From Roseibium album (GTDB lineage: Bacteria; Pseudomonadota; Alphaproteobacteria; Rhizobiales; Stappiaceae), in assembly GCF_001404515.1 (NCBI RefSeq), contig NZ_CXWE01000014.1, positions 1-64,000 of the forward strand: a stretch of 64,000 nucleotides of DNA. The letters run 5' to 3'. Each line of letters opens with the position of its first letter. Position 1 is the stretch's first letter. Of the stretch, positions 26,020 through 34,549 are shown piece by piece. The translations under genes and the position numbers were made by a program. The notes under the pieces were generated by a model, which was not told the origin of the DNA, ran no database searches, and was given only the letters and a program-made list of their open reading frames with translations.

Positions 26020-26033
26020 TTGTACAAATGTAC
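26020..26033. promoter_or_regulatory. candidate RpiR operator in the divergent promoter
   Basis: The 67 bases between the divergent demethylase and RpiR genes contain GTACA-AA-TGTAC at 26022-26033, preceded by TTGTACAA. RpiR-family proteins bind as dimers or tetramers to such inverted repeats. One site of this kind could control both the leftward five-gene and the rightward five-gene operon. Confidence 0.5.
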
Positions 26034-26044
26034 TCTCGTCAATC

Positions 26045-26962
26045 ATGAATGATATGAACGTACCAAAACCTGATCTGAAGGCCCCGCAAACGGTTCTGGA
26101 AGAACTCGCATCCGAACTGGACGAGCTCACCCCGGAACTGCGTAAGGCCGCTAGTTATGTGCTTGAAAACCCGAATGATGTCGGCGTGAGTTCAATCCGC
26201 GAGATCGCCGACGCTGCCGGTGTCAAACCAAACACCTTTGTGCGCATGGCACGTTCCGCCGGGTTCGAGGGTTATGAGGATTTCCGGCATCCCTTCCGGG
26301 AAGCGATCCGCAGCAGGGGGACCGATTTTCCCGATCGCGCCCGCTGGCTGCAGTCGCTTGCCAAGGGTGGTCAGCTTGGCGAGTTGTTTGCCGAGATGGC
26401 GGCCTGCGCGATCTCGAACATCGAGAATACCTTTGCCTCAACCAATGCCAACGCGATGAAGGCGGCCGCCGACGCCATCGTCAATGCACGGCATACCTAT
26501 GTGCTTGGTGTCGGCGTCAACAATTCCAACGCCCGCAACTTCTCCTACCTTGCGGACATGGCCGTCGACACGATCTGGACCATCCCGCGCATGGGATCGG
26601 TCGCAACCGATGACCTGGCGAGGGCGGACAAGAACGATGTCCTCCTGGCCATGACCTGCAAGCCCTACAGGACGGATGTTGTCGCCGCTGTTGAAGTCGC
26701 GCGGGAACAGGGGCTGACAATCATCGCGATATCCGACAGCCCCGCTTCGCCCATTGTTGTAGGCAGCGATCATGCCTTTGTCGTCGATGCGGAAACACCA
26801 CAATTCTTTCCGTCATCCGTTTCGACGATTGCCCTACTCGAAACACTGCTTGCGCTTGTCATTGCCGATGCGCCCGAGGAAGTCGTGGCCAGCATCGAGC
26901 GTTTTCACAATCGGCGTCACGCCATGGGACTTTACCAGGAAGAGTGGAAGGACCGCTCATGA
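26045..26962 (+). CDS. MurR/RpiR-family transcriptional regulator
   Basis: A 305-residue regulator with the N-terminal HTH_6 DNA-binding domain (residues about 25-95, SSIREIADAAGVKPNTFVRM, ARSAGFEGYEDFRHPF) and a C-terminal SIS domain (HTYVLGVGVNNSNARNF, MGSVATDDLARADKNDVLLA, TIIAISDSPASP). SIS domains in this family usually bind a phosphosugar, but several alphaproteobacterial members act in amino acid or inositol catabolism. It is the first gene of the rightward operon; its stop overlaps the Rieske start as ATGA. It probably controls both divergent operons. Confidence 0.88.
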   Translation: MNDMNVPKPDLKAPQTVLEELASELDELTPELRKAASYVLENPNDVGVSSIREIADAAGVKPNTFVRMARSAGFEGYEDFRHPFREAIRSRGTDFPDRARWLQSLAKGGQLGELFAEMAACAISNIENTFASTNANAMKAAADAIVNARHTYVLGVGVNNSNARNFSYLADMAVDTIWTIPRMGSVATDDLARADKNDVLLAMTCKPYRTDVVAAVEVAREQGLTIIAISDSPASPIVVGSDHAFVVDAETPQFFPSSVSTIALLETLLALVIADAPEEVVASIERFHNRRHAMGLYQEEWKDRS

Positions 26963-28041
26963 ACGTTCACAGCCAGCTCATTCACTCGCTTGAAGCACAT
27001 TATTATACCGACCCTGCGCATTTTGAGGTCGAGAAGGCGGGATTGCTGGCGCGAACGTGGCAATTTGCGGGTCACAGCTCGCTTCTGGAAAGACCCGGTG
27101 ACTATTTCACCATTGATATCGCAGGTGAAAGCATCGTCTGTCTGCGGGACAGGCAGGGAGAACTGCACGCCTATTACAATGTCTGCCAGCACCGGGCTCA
27201 CCAGCTGGTGCAGGGCGAAGGCAATACCAAACTTCTGGTCTGCCCCTATCACAGCTGGACCTATGAACTCACCGGCCGCCTGCGTTCCGGGCCCAATGTC
27301 CGGTCCGTGCCGGGCTTCGATCGCAAGCAGATATGCCTGACCTCTGTCCGTATCGAGGACTTTTGCGGCTTCCTGTTCGTGAATCTCGATCCTGACGCCA
27401 AGCCGATGGACGACTGGTTTCCGAATGTCCGAAATGAACTTCAAGCCTTCGTCCCGCATATCGACAGGTTGCGGCCGCTCGAATGGGTGGAAATAGAAGA
27501 AAACTGCAATTGGAAAGTCTCCGTCGAGAACTATTCCGAATGTTACCACTGCCCCATCAACCACCCCACTTTCGCCTCGGGTGTCGTCAAGCCCGAGACC
27601 TATGACATCCAGCCACAGGGTTATTGCCTGCGCCACACAACAGAGTGCCAGAATCTCGAGCGCATGACCTATGACATTGATCTGGAGTCCAACGAGCACG
27701 CCGGCGACTACTCTTCCTGGTTCCTGTGGCCATTGTTTTCCTTCCAGGTCTATCCCGGCAACATCCTCAACACCTATCACTGGCGTGCAGTCGACGTGGA
27801 CCACGTGGCGGTCTGGCGCGGCTGGTACACGATCGATGGCGTTGATTCAGACGTGGTGCGCCGCCTCGCGGTTCAGGACCGGTCAACAACCGTGGAGGAA
27901 GACATCTATCTGGTGGAATCCGTTCACAAAGGCCTGCACAGTCGGGGCTACAAGCCGGGACCACTCGTTCTCGATCCCGGCTGCGGCGTGAACTCTGAAC
28001 ATTCCATCAAGACTTTGCAGGCCTGGATGCGGGAAGCCTGA
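26959..28041 (+). CDS. Rieske non-haem iron oxygenase alpha subunit (betaine-demethylase type)
   Basis: A 360-residue Rieske oxygenase. The [2Fe-2S] ligands are CQHR near residue 74 and CPYH near residue 94. The mononuclear iron motif is ENYSECYHCPINH near residue 195, with the bridging acid and both histidines. The family includes glycine betaine monooxygenase GbcA and stachydrine or hydroxyproline betaine demethylases, which oxidatively remove an N-methyl group as formaldehyde. No ferredoxin reductase partner (GbcB type) is in the window, so the reducing subunit must be elsewhere. The start ATG overlaps the RpiR stop. The divergent FAD-GcvT gene would remove the next methyl group, the same two-step logic as in known betaine routes. 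Confidence 0.87.
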   Translation: MNVHSQLIHSLEAHYYTDPAHFEVEKAGLLARTWQFAGHSSLLERPGDYFTIDIAGESIVCLRDRQGELHAYYNVCQHRAHQLVQGEGNTKLLVCPYHSWTYELTGRLRSGPNVRSVPGFDRKQICLTSVRIEDFCGFLFVNLDPDAKPMDDWFPNVRNELQAFVPHIDRLRPLEWVEIEENCNWKVSVENYSECYHCPINHPTFASGVVKPETYDIQPQGYCLRHTTECQNLERMTYDIDLESNEHAGDYSSWFLWPLFSFQVYPGNILNTYHWRAVDVDHVAVWRGWYTIDGVDSDVVRRLAVQDRSTTVEEDIYLVESVHKGLHSRGYKPGPLVLDPGCGVNSEHSIKTLQAWMREA

Positions 28042-28625
28042 TGTCCCAAGCCGCCGCCGCCTCGATGAACATGCCGCAAAAGTGGACGCCGGAGCAGAAA
28101 CTGTTTCCGCATCAGGCCGGCTTCACCTGCCCGCCTCACGATTGGGATGCGGCTCCCTCGGACTTCCTTTTGCATTTCACCCACGCTTTCCTGATCCGGG
28201 ACCCGGCGCTGACAATCACCTCCATGTATGCCAAGTGGCCGGAATTCGATGCTGCGGAAGTCGGCTTCCCGGAGCAGCGTGCCCTCTATGATTTGCTCAC
28301 CGCGCTGAACGGAACGCGACCCACGGTTGTTGACAGTGGCGACCTGCTTGAAGCACCCGCCCTGACGGTCAAGGCTTTTTGCGAAGCGGTCGACATTCCC
28401 TTTATCGAAGACGCCCTGAGTTGGGAGCCCGGAGCCGACACGGGACAATACAGCTGGTGGGACGGCGGTTCCTTTCATGCCAACCTGAAGAACTCGACCG
28501 GCCTGCGTCCCCAGAAGCGGAAATATGTCGAGATCGCCGAGGCGCTTGACCGGGTGCAGCATGTCTACCGGCGCATGAAACCTCATTGTGACCGGCTCTA
28601 TGCAAACAGGACCAGACCTCAGTGA
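28041..28625 (+). CDS. sulfotransferase-like protein lacking the N-terminal nucleotide loop
   Basis: A 194-residue protein that matches the C-terminal half of the sulfotransferase-family proteins often found beside aminotransferases in alphaproteobacteria. The signs are HAFLIRDPALTITSMYAKW, VVDSGDLLEAPALTVKAFC, EAVDIPFIEDALSWEPG. The usual first part, containing the RTRSTA-type loop that holds the 5'-phosphosulfate, is not present; residues 1-45 instead read like a linker (KWTPEQKLFPHQAGF). The start overlaps the Rieske stop as TGATG, and the stop overlaps the next gene, so it is a settled operon member rather than loose debris. It may be a degenerate enzyme, a binding partner or a divergent transferase. 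Confidence 0.7.
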   Translation: MSQAAAASMNMPQKWTPEQKLFPHQAGFTCPPHDWDAAPSDFLLHFTHAFLIRDPALTITSMYAKWPEFDAAEVGFPEQRALYDLLTALNGTRPTVVDSGDLLEAPALTVKAFCEAVDIPFIEDALSWEPGADTGQYSWWDGGSFHANLKNSTGLRPQKRKYVEIAEALDRVQHVYRRMKPHCDRLYANRTRPQ

Positions 28626-30073
28626 CAGAGATCCCCGCCTACTCGCGCAATTACATCGATGGCGACTTTTGCGACGGCGGCGCCGGTCGGCTGGCCGTTC
28701 TCGACCCTGCAACGGGCGAGCCCGTGGCGGAACAGGCACTGGCGGATGCTGCGGATGTAGATCGTGCTGTTGCCTCCGCGAAGGCCTTCAGCGAGACAGG
28801 TGGCTGGTCTGGTCTCCGTCCGGTGGAACGCGGCCGGATCGTGCGCCAGATGGGCGACTATCTTCTTGAGCGCATCGACGAGATTGCCCCCGTCCTTACC
28901 TGCGAGGCCGGCAAACCGCTGTGGGAGGCCCGCCTCGAAATCGAGGGCGCAGCGCGTTATTTCGAGTATTACGGCAATCAGGCCGAGACCATGGAGGGGC
29001 GGTCGATCCCGCTTGGCGACGGCTATTTCGACTTTACCACCCACCAGCCGTTCGGCGTTTCCGCGCAGATCATTCCCTGGAACTATCCGATGGAAATGAC
29101 GGCGCGCTCCCTGTCTGCCGCCCTGGCTGTCGGATGCGCCGTTGTGGTCAAGACGCCAGAACTCGATCCCTTGACCAACCGGTTCATTGCCGAAGCCGCG
29201 ATTGCCTGCGGCTTGCCCAAGGGGGTCTTGCATATCCTGTGCGGTCTTGGGCGGGAGGCAGGGGCAGCGCTGGCAGCGCATCCGGATGTCAACCAGATCG
29301 TCTTTACCGGTTCGGTCGCAACCGGTGTTTCCATTGCAACAGCAGCAGCCCGCAACGTCGTGCCCTGCGTTCTGGAACTGGGAGGAAAGTCCGCAGCAAT
29401 CGTTCATGACGACGCCGATCTGGATGCCTTTTTGTCCGATATGCGCTGGGGGATCTACTTCAATGCGGGTCAGGTCTGTTCCGCCATGTCCCGCGTGATC
29501 GTCCAGGAGAAGGTCCACGATCAGCTTGTCGAGGGAATGGTCGATCAGGCCAGAAGCCTGACCGTCAGGCCCGGGCTGGAGTTTCCGGACTTCGGACCGA
29601 ACATGGGCCCGATGATCTCCGAAGCGCAATGCCAACGGGCCACTGGTATGGTCAGCGACGCCGAGCGGGAAGGTGCACGCATCGCAGCTGGTGGACATCG
29701 CATGAACCGGCCGGGCTATTTCCTGGAACCGACTGTCCTTACAGATGTCACACCGGACATGAAGATCGCTCAGCAGGAAGTGTTCGGACCGGCACTTTCC
29801 GTTTTGAAATTCCGCGAGGATGACGAAGCCATTAAGATCGCCAACAGCACCCCCTATGGGCTTGTTGCCGGTGTCTTCACCTCAGATCTGGACAGGGCGA
29901 TGCAGGCCTCCCGGCGCCTTCGCGCAGGACAGGTCTTCGTCAACGAGTGGTATGCGGGCGGTGTCGAAACACCTTTTGGCGGCTTTGGCAAATCCGGCTA
30001 CGGTCGGGAGAAGGGTCGCGAAGCCCTTCTGAATTACGTTCAAACCAAAAATGTTGCCATCAAGCTGAGGTGA
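28622..30073 (+). CDS. aldehyde dehydrogenase, betaine-aldehyde type
   Basis: A 483-residue NAD(P)-dependent aldehyde dehydrogenase. It shows IIPWNYPMEMTARSLSAAL, the Glu in LELGGKSAA, the catalytic Cys in NAGQVCSAMSR and the late motif PFGGFGKSGYGREKG found in betaine aldehyde and aminobutyraldehyde dehydrogenases. It starts at a GTG overlapping the previous stop. In this operon it could oxidise an amino aldehyde made by ring opening or the formaldehyde-like product; the specific substrate is not shown. Confidence 0.88.
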   Translation: MTEIPAYSRNYIDGDFCDGGAGRLAVLDPATGEPVAEQALADAADVDRAVASAKAFSETGGWSGLRPVERGRIVRQMGDYLLERIDEIAPVLTCEAGKPLWEARLEIEGAARYFEYYGNQAETMEGRSIPLGDGYFDFTTHQPFGVSAQIIPWNYPMEMTARSLSAALAVGCAVVVKTPELDPLTNRFIAEAAIACGLPKGVLHILCGLGREAGAALAAHPDVNQIVFTGSVATGVSIATAAARNVVPCVLELGGKSAAIVHDDADLDAFLSDMRWGIYFNAGQVCSAMSRVIVQEKVHDQLVEGMVDQARSLTVRPGLEFPDFGPNMGPMISEAQCQRATGMVSDAEREGARIAAGGHRMNRPGYFLEPTVLTDVTPDMKIAQQEVFGPALSVLKFREDDEAIKIANSTPYGLVAGVFTSDLDRAMQASRRLRAGQVFVNEWYAGGVETPFGGFGKSGYGREKGREALLNYVQTKNVAIKLR

Positions 30074-30076
30074 ATT

Positions 30077-30454
30077 ATGGACCAGGATCTTTTTGAAAAA
30101 GGCCTTGAACAACGCAAGGCCACTCTGGGAGCCGAATACGTCGAAAAGAATCTGGAAGCAGCAGACGACTTCACCCGGCCGTTCCAGGAAGCCATGACGG
30201 CCTGGTGCTGGGGTTTCGGTTGGGGGGACGACGTGATCGATGCCAAAACCCGCTCCATAATGAACCTTGCGATGATCGGGGCGCTGGGCAAAATGACCGA
30301 ATGGGAGATCCATTGCAGGGGCGCGATCAACAATGGTGTCACCAAGGACGAGATCCGCGCGATCATCCACGTTGTCGGCATCTATTGCGGCGTTCCGCAA
30401 TCCCTGGAATGTTTCCGCGTCGCCAAGAAGGTTCTTGAAGAACATCGAGGTTAA
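30077..30454 (+). CDS. carboxymuconolactone decarboxylase/AhpD-family protein
   Basis: A 125-residue member of the CMD/AhpD fold (DFTRPFQEAMTAWCWGFGW, IDAKTRSIMNLAMIGALGK, EIRAIIHVVGIYCGVPQSLE). The family includes gamma-carboxymuconolactone decarboxylases, which lack CxxC, and peroxidase-like proteins, which have it. No CxxC pair is seen here, so a decarboxylase or isomerase-like role is more likely. It is the last gene of the rightward operon, 3 bases after the aldehyde dehydrogenase. Confidence 0.82.
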   Translation: MDQDLFEKGLEQRKATLGAEYVEKNLEAADDFTRPFQEAMTAWCWGFGWGDDVIDAKTRSIMNLAMIGALGKMTEWEIHCRGAINNGVTKDEIRAIIHVVGIYCGVPQSLECFRVAKKVLEEHRG

Positions 30455-30702
30455 CCGGGCTTGGGTTTGCCACGCTGGCGTGCGGTCAGGGTACCTGATG
30501 AGCCCAAACCAAAAGTCCGCTGTTCAGTAAACGACCAGTGAGCCATGAATAGTCAAAATTGTTGCATAAAACCGTCGTTTGGTGACGGAGCGAAAGTCTG
30601 CAGCGGGCCAAAAGTCCCAGCACACGGACACCGCTGCGATGTCCGCTTTGTTGATCCAACTGCCAAAACCAGACAGTCAGCAGTCGGCCCCAAATCTGCC
30701 AA

Positions 30703-31011
30703 TCATCCTTCACGCCTGTTCCATACCAAGAATGCCGTTCCTTCTTCCTCAAAAAGGGCTGCCCGGATTGGATTGGAAATACTTGGATCGTCCAACAGCA
30801 CGCTTAGGCACTCTCTGGACTGCTGGTCGTTGGTCTTCGATTTCCACGCAGCGCCAAATTCAGCGCGACCGCCGTAGACCTGGAAATCCGGCGCACCTTC
30901 GGAACCTTTCTTGTCATTGGCGACAATGTTGATTTTGACGTTGATGGTTAGCGTTCGGATTGTGCCCTTGTAGCCGTCTTTGGTAGCGGTGAAACTTCCG
31001 ATTGTTGCCAT
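30703..31011 (-). CDS. DUF736 family protein
   Basis: A small protein of 102 residues with the full DUF736 layout: MATIGSFTATKDGYKGTI, then a beta-rich middle and GRAEFGAAWKS, with DDPSISNPIRAALF near the end. DUF736 genes are typical of rhizobial and related plasmids or integrative elements, and their function is unknown. AGGAG precedes the tandem ATGs at 31014 and 31011; the second fits the family start. Its presence marks this segment as mobile-element-derived. Confidence 0.82.
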   Translation of the reverse strand: MATIGSFTATKDGYKGTIRTLTINVKINIVANDKKGSEGAPDFQVYGGRAEFGAAWKSKTNDQQSRECLSVLLDDPSISNPIRAALFEEEGTAFLVWNRREG

Positions 31012-31022
31012 CATAGTGTCTC

Positions 31023-31232
31023 CTAGGATTGGTTCGGAAAAGATTGAGATTGCTGTTCGGCAAGTTGTTTTCGCGCTCGCCTGAACCCGGCGTCTATCTC
31101 CATAAAGGACGCGTGCATGAACGGGATCAGGTAGGACACAATTTCCTTTTGTCCGTAAGCCTGACGGTAGATTTCAGCGCAGTCGTTCAGCGCAACTTTG
31201 AGCTCCGCATCAGCGGTGAAGGTAATTTTCAC
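31023..31232 (-). CDS. DUF2274-like small protein, 5' end cut
   Basis: A 69-residue stretch (MKITFTADAELKVALNDCAE, then IVSYLIPFMHASFMEIDAGF) resembling the C-terminal part of DUF2274 proteins that neighbour conjugation genes in alphaproteobacterial plasmids. The same frame continues upstream (GYSKLPDREAVK) to an in-frame stop at the end of an IS3-type remnant at about 31272, so the normal N-terminus was probably replaced by the insertion. It is followed closely by the DUF736 gene on the same strand. Confidence 0.55.
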   Translation of the reverse strand: MKITFTADAELKVALNDCAEIYRQAYGQKEIVSYLIPFMHASFMEIDAGFRRARKQLAEQQSQSFPNQS

Positions 31233-31271
31233 GGCTTCACGGTCAGGGAGCTTTGAATAGCCCCGCGTTTT

Positions 31272-31418
31272 CTAGACGCCATCGGCTTTCATTTTCTGCT
31301 GCCGTTCGAACTCTACGGGCGACAGTATCCCGTTTTTGACGTGTTTGCGCATTGGGTTGTAGAACATCTCGATGTAGTCGAACACATCCCGCCTCGCGTT
31401 TTCGCGGGTTTTGTAGGT
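31272..31418 (-). mobile_element. IS3-family transposase OrfB, C-terminal fragment
   Basis: The minus strand encodes the last 48 residues of an IS3-type OrfB: TRENARRDVFDYIEMFYNP, MRKHVKNGILSPVEFER and a stop TAG at 31272-31274. The remainder of the element is missing: to the right it meets the IS21 fragment at about 31420-31430. Confidence 0.75.
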
Positions 31419-31429
31419 TCGTCGCCGCA

Positions 31430-32100
31430 CCCTTTCCCGCCGATCGCGACCTGATCGGCTTCGACTTTGCCAGCAGTGAAGTCAACGAGGCGCTCGTGCG
31501 CCAGCTTCACCGCTGCGAGTTCATCGAGCAGGCTCACAATGCCGTCTTCCTCGGGGGACCCGGAACCGGGAAGACGCATCCGGCAACAGCGCTCGGTATC
31601 CAGGCCATCGAACATCACCGCGAGCGTGTCTGCTTCTTCTCCACCGTTGAACTCGTCAATGTGCCGGAACAGGAAAAAGCCCAGGGCAAGGCGGGACAGA
31701 TCGCCAACCGACTCGTTCATTCCGGTCTTGTCATCATCGACGAGCTGGAATACCTGACGTTCAGCGCATCAGGCGGTGCTCTGCTCTTCCATCTCCCGAG
31801 CAAGCTCTATGAGCGCACCAGCGTCATCATCACCACCAACCTGAGCTTCTCGGAATGGGCCGCCGTCTTTGGCGATGCCAAGATGACCACCACGCTGCTC
31901 GACCGGCTCATCCATCACTGCCACATCCTTGAAACCGGAAACGAAAGTTTCCGCTTCAAAAACAGCACCGCAAATCAGGCCGACAACGAAGGGAGGAAAC
32001 CAAAATCTTGACCTCAGCGTAACTGCCGTTCCATACGCAAAAGGCGGGTCAATTCCCGGTGGAAATACCGGGTCAGTTCTCAGTGAAAATCACCAGTCCG
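31430..32100 (+). mobile_element. IS21-family IstB fragment with right-end sequence
   Basis: From about 31430 to the stop at 32011 the plus strand encodes an IS21 helper ATPase (IstB) without its N-terminus: LIGFDFASSEVNEALVRQL, Walker A GGPGTGKTHPATALG, Walker B LVIIDELEYLTF and ERTSVIITTNLSFSEWAAVF, DRLIHHCHILETGNESF. Changes in conserved spots (Leu to Pro after Walker A, Gly to Glu in Walker B) suggest decay. The 90 bases after the stop resemble an IS21 right end (GGTCAGTTCTCAGTGAAAAT). The IstA gene is absent. Confidence 0.78.
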
Positions 32101-32251
32101 GAAATCCCCGACGACGGACAAGCTCCCCAAATGGGAAAAATCTGTCCAACACAGAAACTTGCGACAGGCACGTGAATGGCAACATTGGTCGGAAGCTGAA
32201 GATGTTGTTGCCAACTTTCGCAAGCAAGCTCAAGGGCCAGACGCCAACTAA

Positions 32252-33517
32252 TCAGGCCGCAAGGCGCGCTTCAATGTCCCTGATCGCGCCGAGAAACTCA
32301 GCGATTTCCGGCAGCGTGTTGTAGTGGCACAGCGAAACTCGCACGCAGTCAGCTAGCCCCAGTGGCTCCAGCACGTTGCCGCTATAGTGGTCTGCCTTGC
32401 GTGTATGGGTGCGAATGCCCTGCATGTTGAGGGCGTCCACCACATCCGGCGACGCAATACCGGCAACTGCAATCGACACCAGGCCTTCGCGGGCCGGATT
32501 TTCGACCCCTGCGATGATCTTGACGTGCTGTAGATCCTTTAGCCCTGGGAGATTGCCGGTGCCGTGGATCATCGCGTCGACAAGGAACCTCTCGTACTGA
32601 TGGATCGCGCGTCCCGCGGCCTCTATCCTGGCGCGGCGCTCCGTCGCCGGCGACACCTCACCGCCCAGCCATTCAAAATAAGCGACAACATCGGAAATGG
32701 CCGCATACGCCCCTGCGTCGCGGGTGCCGAATTCCCAGCCGGTCGCGGGAGCATCGATGAGCCTGTCATGAGGGAGCGCGCTTAGCCTGTCGGAAATCCA
32801 CGCGATCCCATAGCCGTGCCTTGAAAAGACCTTGTAGGGCGAGATCGCATAACCATCGATATCGTAGCTGTCCAGGTCGAGCTGCCCGTGGGCGGCGTGT
32901 TGAATTCCGTCGACAATGATAACGCAGTCCGGAGCAACTGCGCGGATCGCCCTGGATATCGCAGCGACATCCAATGCCATTCCTGACACCGGAGACGCAT
33001 GCAGGATCGTGGCGAGCGCAACATCCGGGGTCATCAACGCGGCATAGTCCCCAGCGGTGACCAGTCCGGTCTCATCGTCGTGCGGGACATTCACATAGCT
33101 TAGTCCTGCGATGTCCGCCCAGCGGCGTGCGGCGCTGCGGGTTGCCGGATGCTCGATCGACGAGCCGATAACCTTCGCGCCTTCCGGCGCGTTTACGCAG
33201 GCCGTTCTGATCAGCCGGAACAGCAGCTCGGTGCCGCTTTCGCCGGCAAGGAACTGCCCGGAAGAGGCATTCATGAAGAGCGCCAGATCGGCTTTCGCCT
33301 TGTCGATAGTGGTTTGAGTCGCCTGACCTGCAGGATTGATCCGGCCAGGATTGTCCGGTAACGCGGCGTGGAAAGACGAAGTCTCGACGACGGATTTGAG
33401 GGTCAGAGCGCCGCCGGCATTTTCGAAGAAGATGCGCGGTCCCTGGAACGGACAACTGTCCACGTGGGCGAAGCGGTCCCTGATTGCGGCAATCAGGGCG
33501 GTGTCGTTCTGAATCAT
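32252..33517 (-). CDS. class V PLP aminotransferase / cysteine-desulfurase-like enzyme
   Basis: A 421-residue fold-type I PLP enzyme of aminotransferase class V, in the group of kynureninase, isopenicillin epimerase and cysteine-desulfurase-like proteins. It shows FENAGGALTLKSVVE at the N-terminus, IGSSIEHPATRSAARRWA, the Asp of CVIIVDGIQHAAHGQLDL and the PLP lysine in AISPYKVFSRHGYG. No mobile cysteine loop typical of SufS is apparent, so a lyase, epimerase or transferase role on an amino acid is more likely. It is last in the six-gene leftward operon, 18 bases after the glutamate-cyclase-like gene. Its substrate is unknown. Confidence 0.8.
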   Translation of the reverse strand: MIQNDTALIAAIRDRFAHVDSCPFQGPRIFFENAGGALTLKSVVETSSFHAALPDNPGRINPAGQATQTTIDKAKADLALFMNASSGQFLAGESGTELLFRLIRTACVNAPEGAKVIGSSIEHPATRSAARRWADIAGLSYVNVPHDDETGLVTAGDYAALMTPDVALATILHASPVSGMALDVAAISRAIRAVAPDCVIIVDGIQHAAHGQLDLDSYDIDGYAISPYKVFSRHGYGIAWISDRLSALPHDRLIDAPATGWEFGTRDAGAYAAISDVVAYFEWLGGEVSPATERRARIEAAGRAIHQYERFLVDAMIHGTGNLPGLKDLQHVKIIAGVENPAREGLVSIAVAGIASPDVVDALNMQGIRTHTRKADHYSGNVLEPLGLADCVRVSLCHYNTLPEIAEFLGAIRDIEARLAA

Positions 33518-33535
33518 TTTATAGTCCTGAAATTT

Positions 33536-34549
33536 CTAAAGAGCCCGGCTGACGATGGTGCGGCACAGCTCCGCGATGCCGCTATGACTTTGTCGGGGAA
33601 AGCCGTCTACACTGTCGTCGATGATTCCGTGGGTGGAGTTGATCAGACCATTGGCAACCATTGTGTCCAGCAAAAGGGCTTCCCGTTCCGGGGTGTGCAG
33701 CAATGCAGAGCTGCCCGCGCGCGCCGCCATGGCGGCACAAATCGCGGTGCACGCCCAGTTTGAGCAGGCTCCGGTGACCAGGACATCGCACCCCGTGACC
33801 GCCCCGATGCCGCCGCCGCAGCCGCATTGGCAGCGGTCGCCGTAAGGAACATGCTTACGGACATGTTCCGCAACTTTCCCCATACCGATTTCATTGCCGC
33901 CATCTCCAACAGCCACCACCGGAATGCCGCGGTCCAGTGCCTCGTCGAACAGGAAATCCACACGCGCACGGCCCATGCCATAATCGATGCCGCGCATCGA
34001 ATGGTAGATGCCAAACTCGTTGCGCCCGACGCGCTCGGTTGAAAACAATAAATCCGGCTTCAGTTCGTCGAGAAGAGCTGCCGCTTGTGCCTTTCCGGCC
34101 TCGTCTCCGGTCGGATAGGTCCGCATTACGATAGTCGCGAGGCTCTTGTCTGCTCGTGCGATGCCCGCCTGTTCCAGCGTTACCGGAAATAGTCCCGCTG
34201 CCTGCATGACATTGCGGATCGCCGTCAAAAGTGTGTCTTCGCAGAGCATCACAACTGTCGCGTTGCGCCCAAGCACAAGCGCGCGGGCAACGGCCGCCGC
34301 ACCGGAGGGGCCATCATTTTCGCCAAGATGAGGCGTTATCCAGGCTCGGGACACCGAACCCGTCGTCATGACAACCGTTCCACCCTCAGCCACAGCCATC
34401 AATTGATCGGCCGCTGCCCCGATGAGAGAACCGCCCTGGAGATCCCGGGCGGCAACGAACAGATGCTCAACGCCCCGTTCACCCATATCAATGTTGACGA
34501 GTTGGTCGAGCCGGGCGTCCAGCCGCGCGGTGAGTCCGTCTTGCGACAT
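33536..34549 (-). CDS. DUF4392 / D-glutamate cyclase-like protein
   Basis: A 337-residue protein of the DUF4392 family, the C-terminal domain of mammalian D-glutamate cyclase (DGLUCY). The signs are TTGSVSRAWITPHLGENDGP, IPVVAVGDGGNEIGMGKV and the cysteine-rich PYGDRCQCGCGGGIG followed by LVTGACSNWACTAICAAM. Mammalian DGLUCY converts D-glutamate to 5-oxo-D-proline; bacterial stand-alone members have no settled role. GGAGG precedes the ATG at 34549. Its setting between two PLP enzymes suggests that it handles a D-amino acid or a cyclised lactam made in the pathway. Confidence 0.85.
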   Translation of the reverse strand: MSQDGLTARLDARLDQLVNIDMGERGVEHLFVAARDLQGGSLIGAAADQLMAVAEGGTVVMTTGSVSRAWITPHLGENDGPSGAAAVARALVLGRNATVVMLCEDTLLTAIRNVMQAAGLFPVTLEQAGIARADKSLATIVMRTYPTGDEAGKAQAAALLDELKPDLLFSTERVGRNEFGIYHSMRGIDYGMGRARVDFLFDEALDRGIPVVAVGDGGNEIGMGKVAEHVRKHVPYGDRCQCGCGGGIGAVTGCDVLVTGACSNWACTAICAAMAARAGSSALLHTPEREALLLDTMVANGLINSTHGIIDDSVDGFPRQSHSGIAELCRTIVSRAL

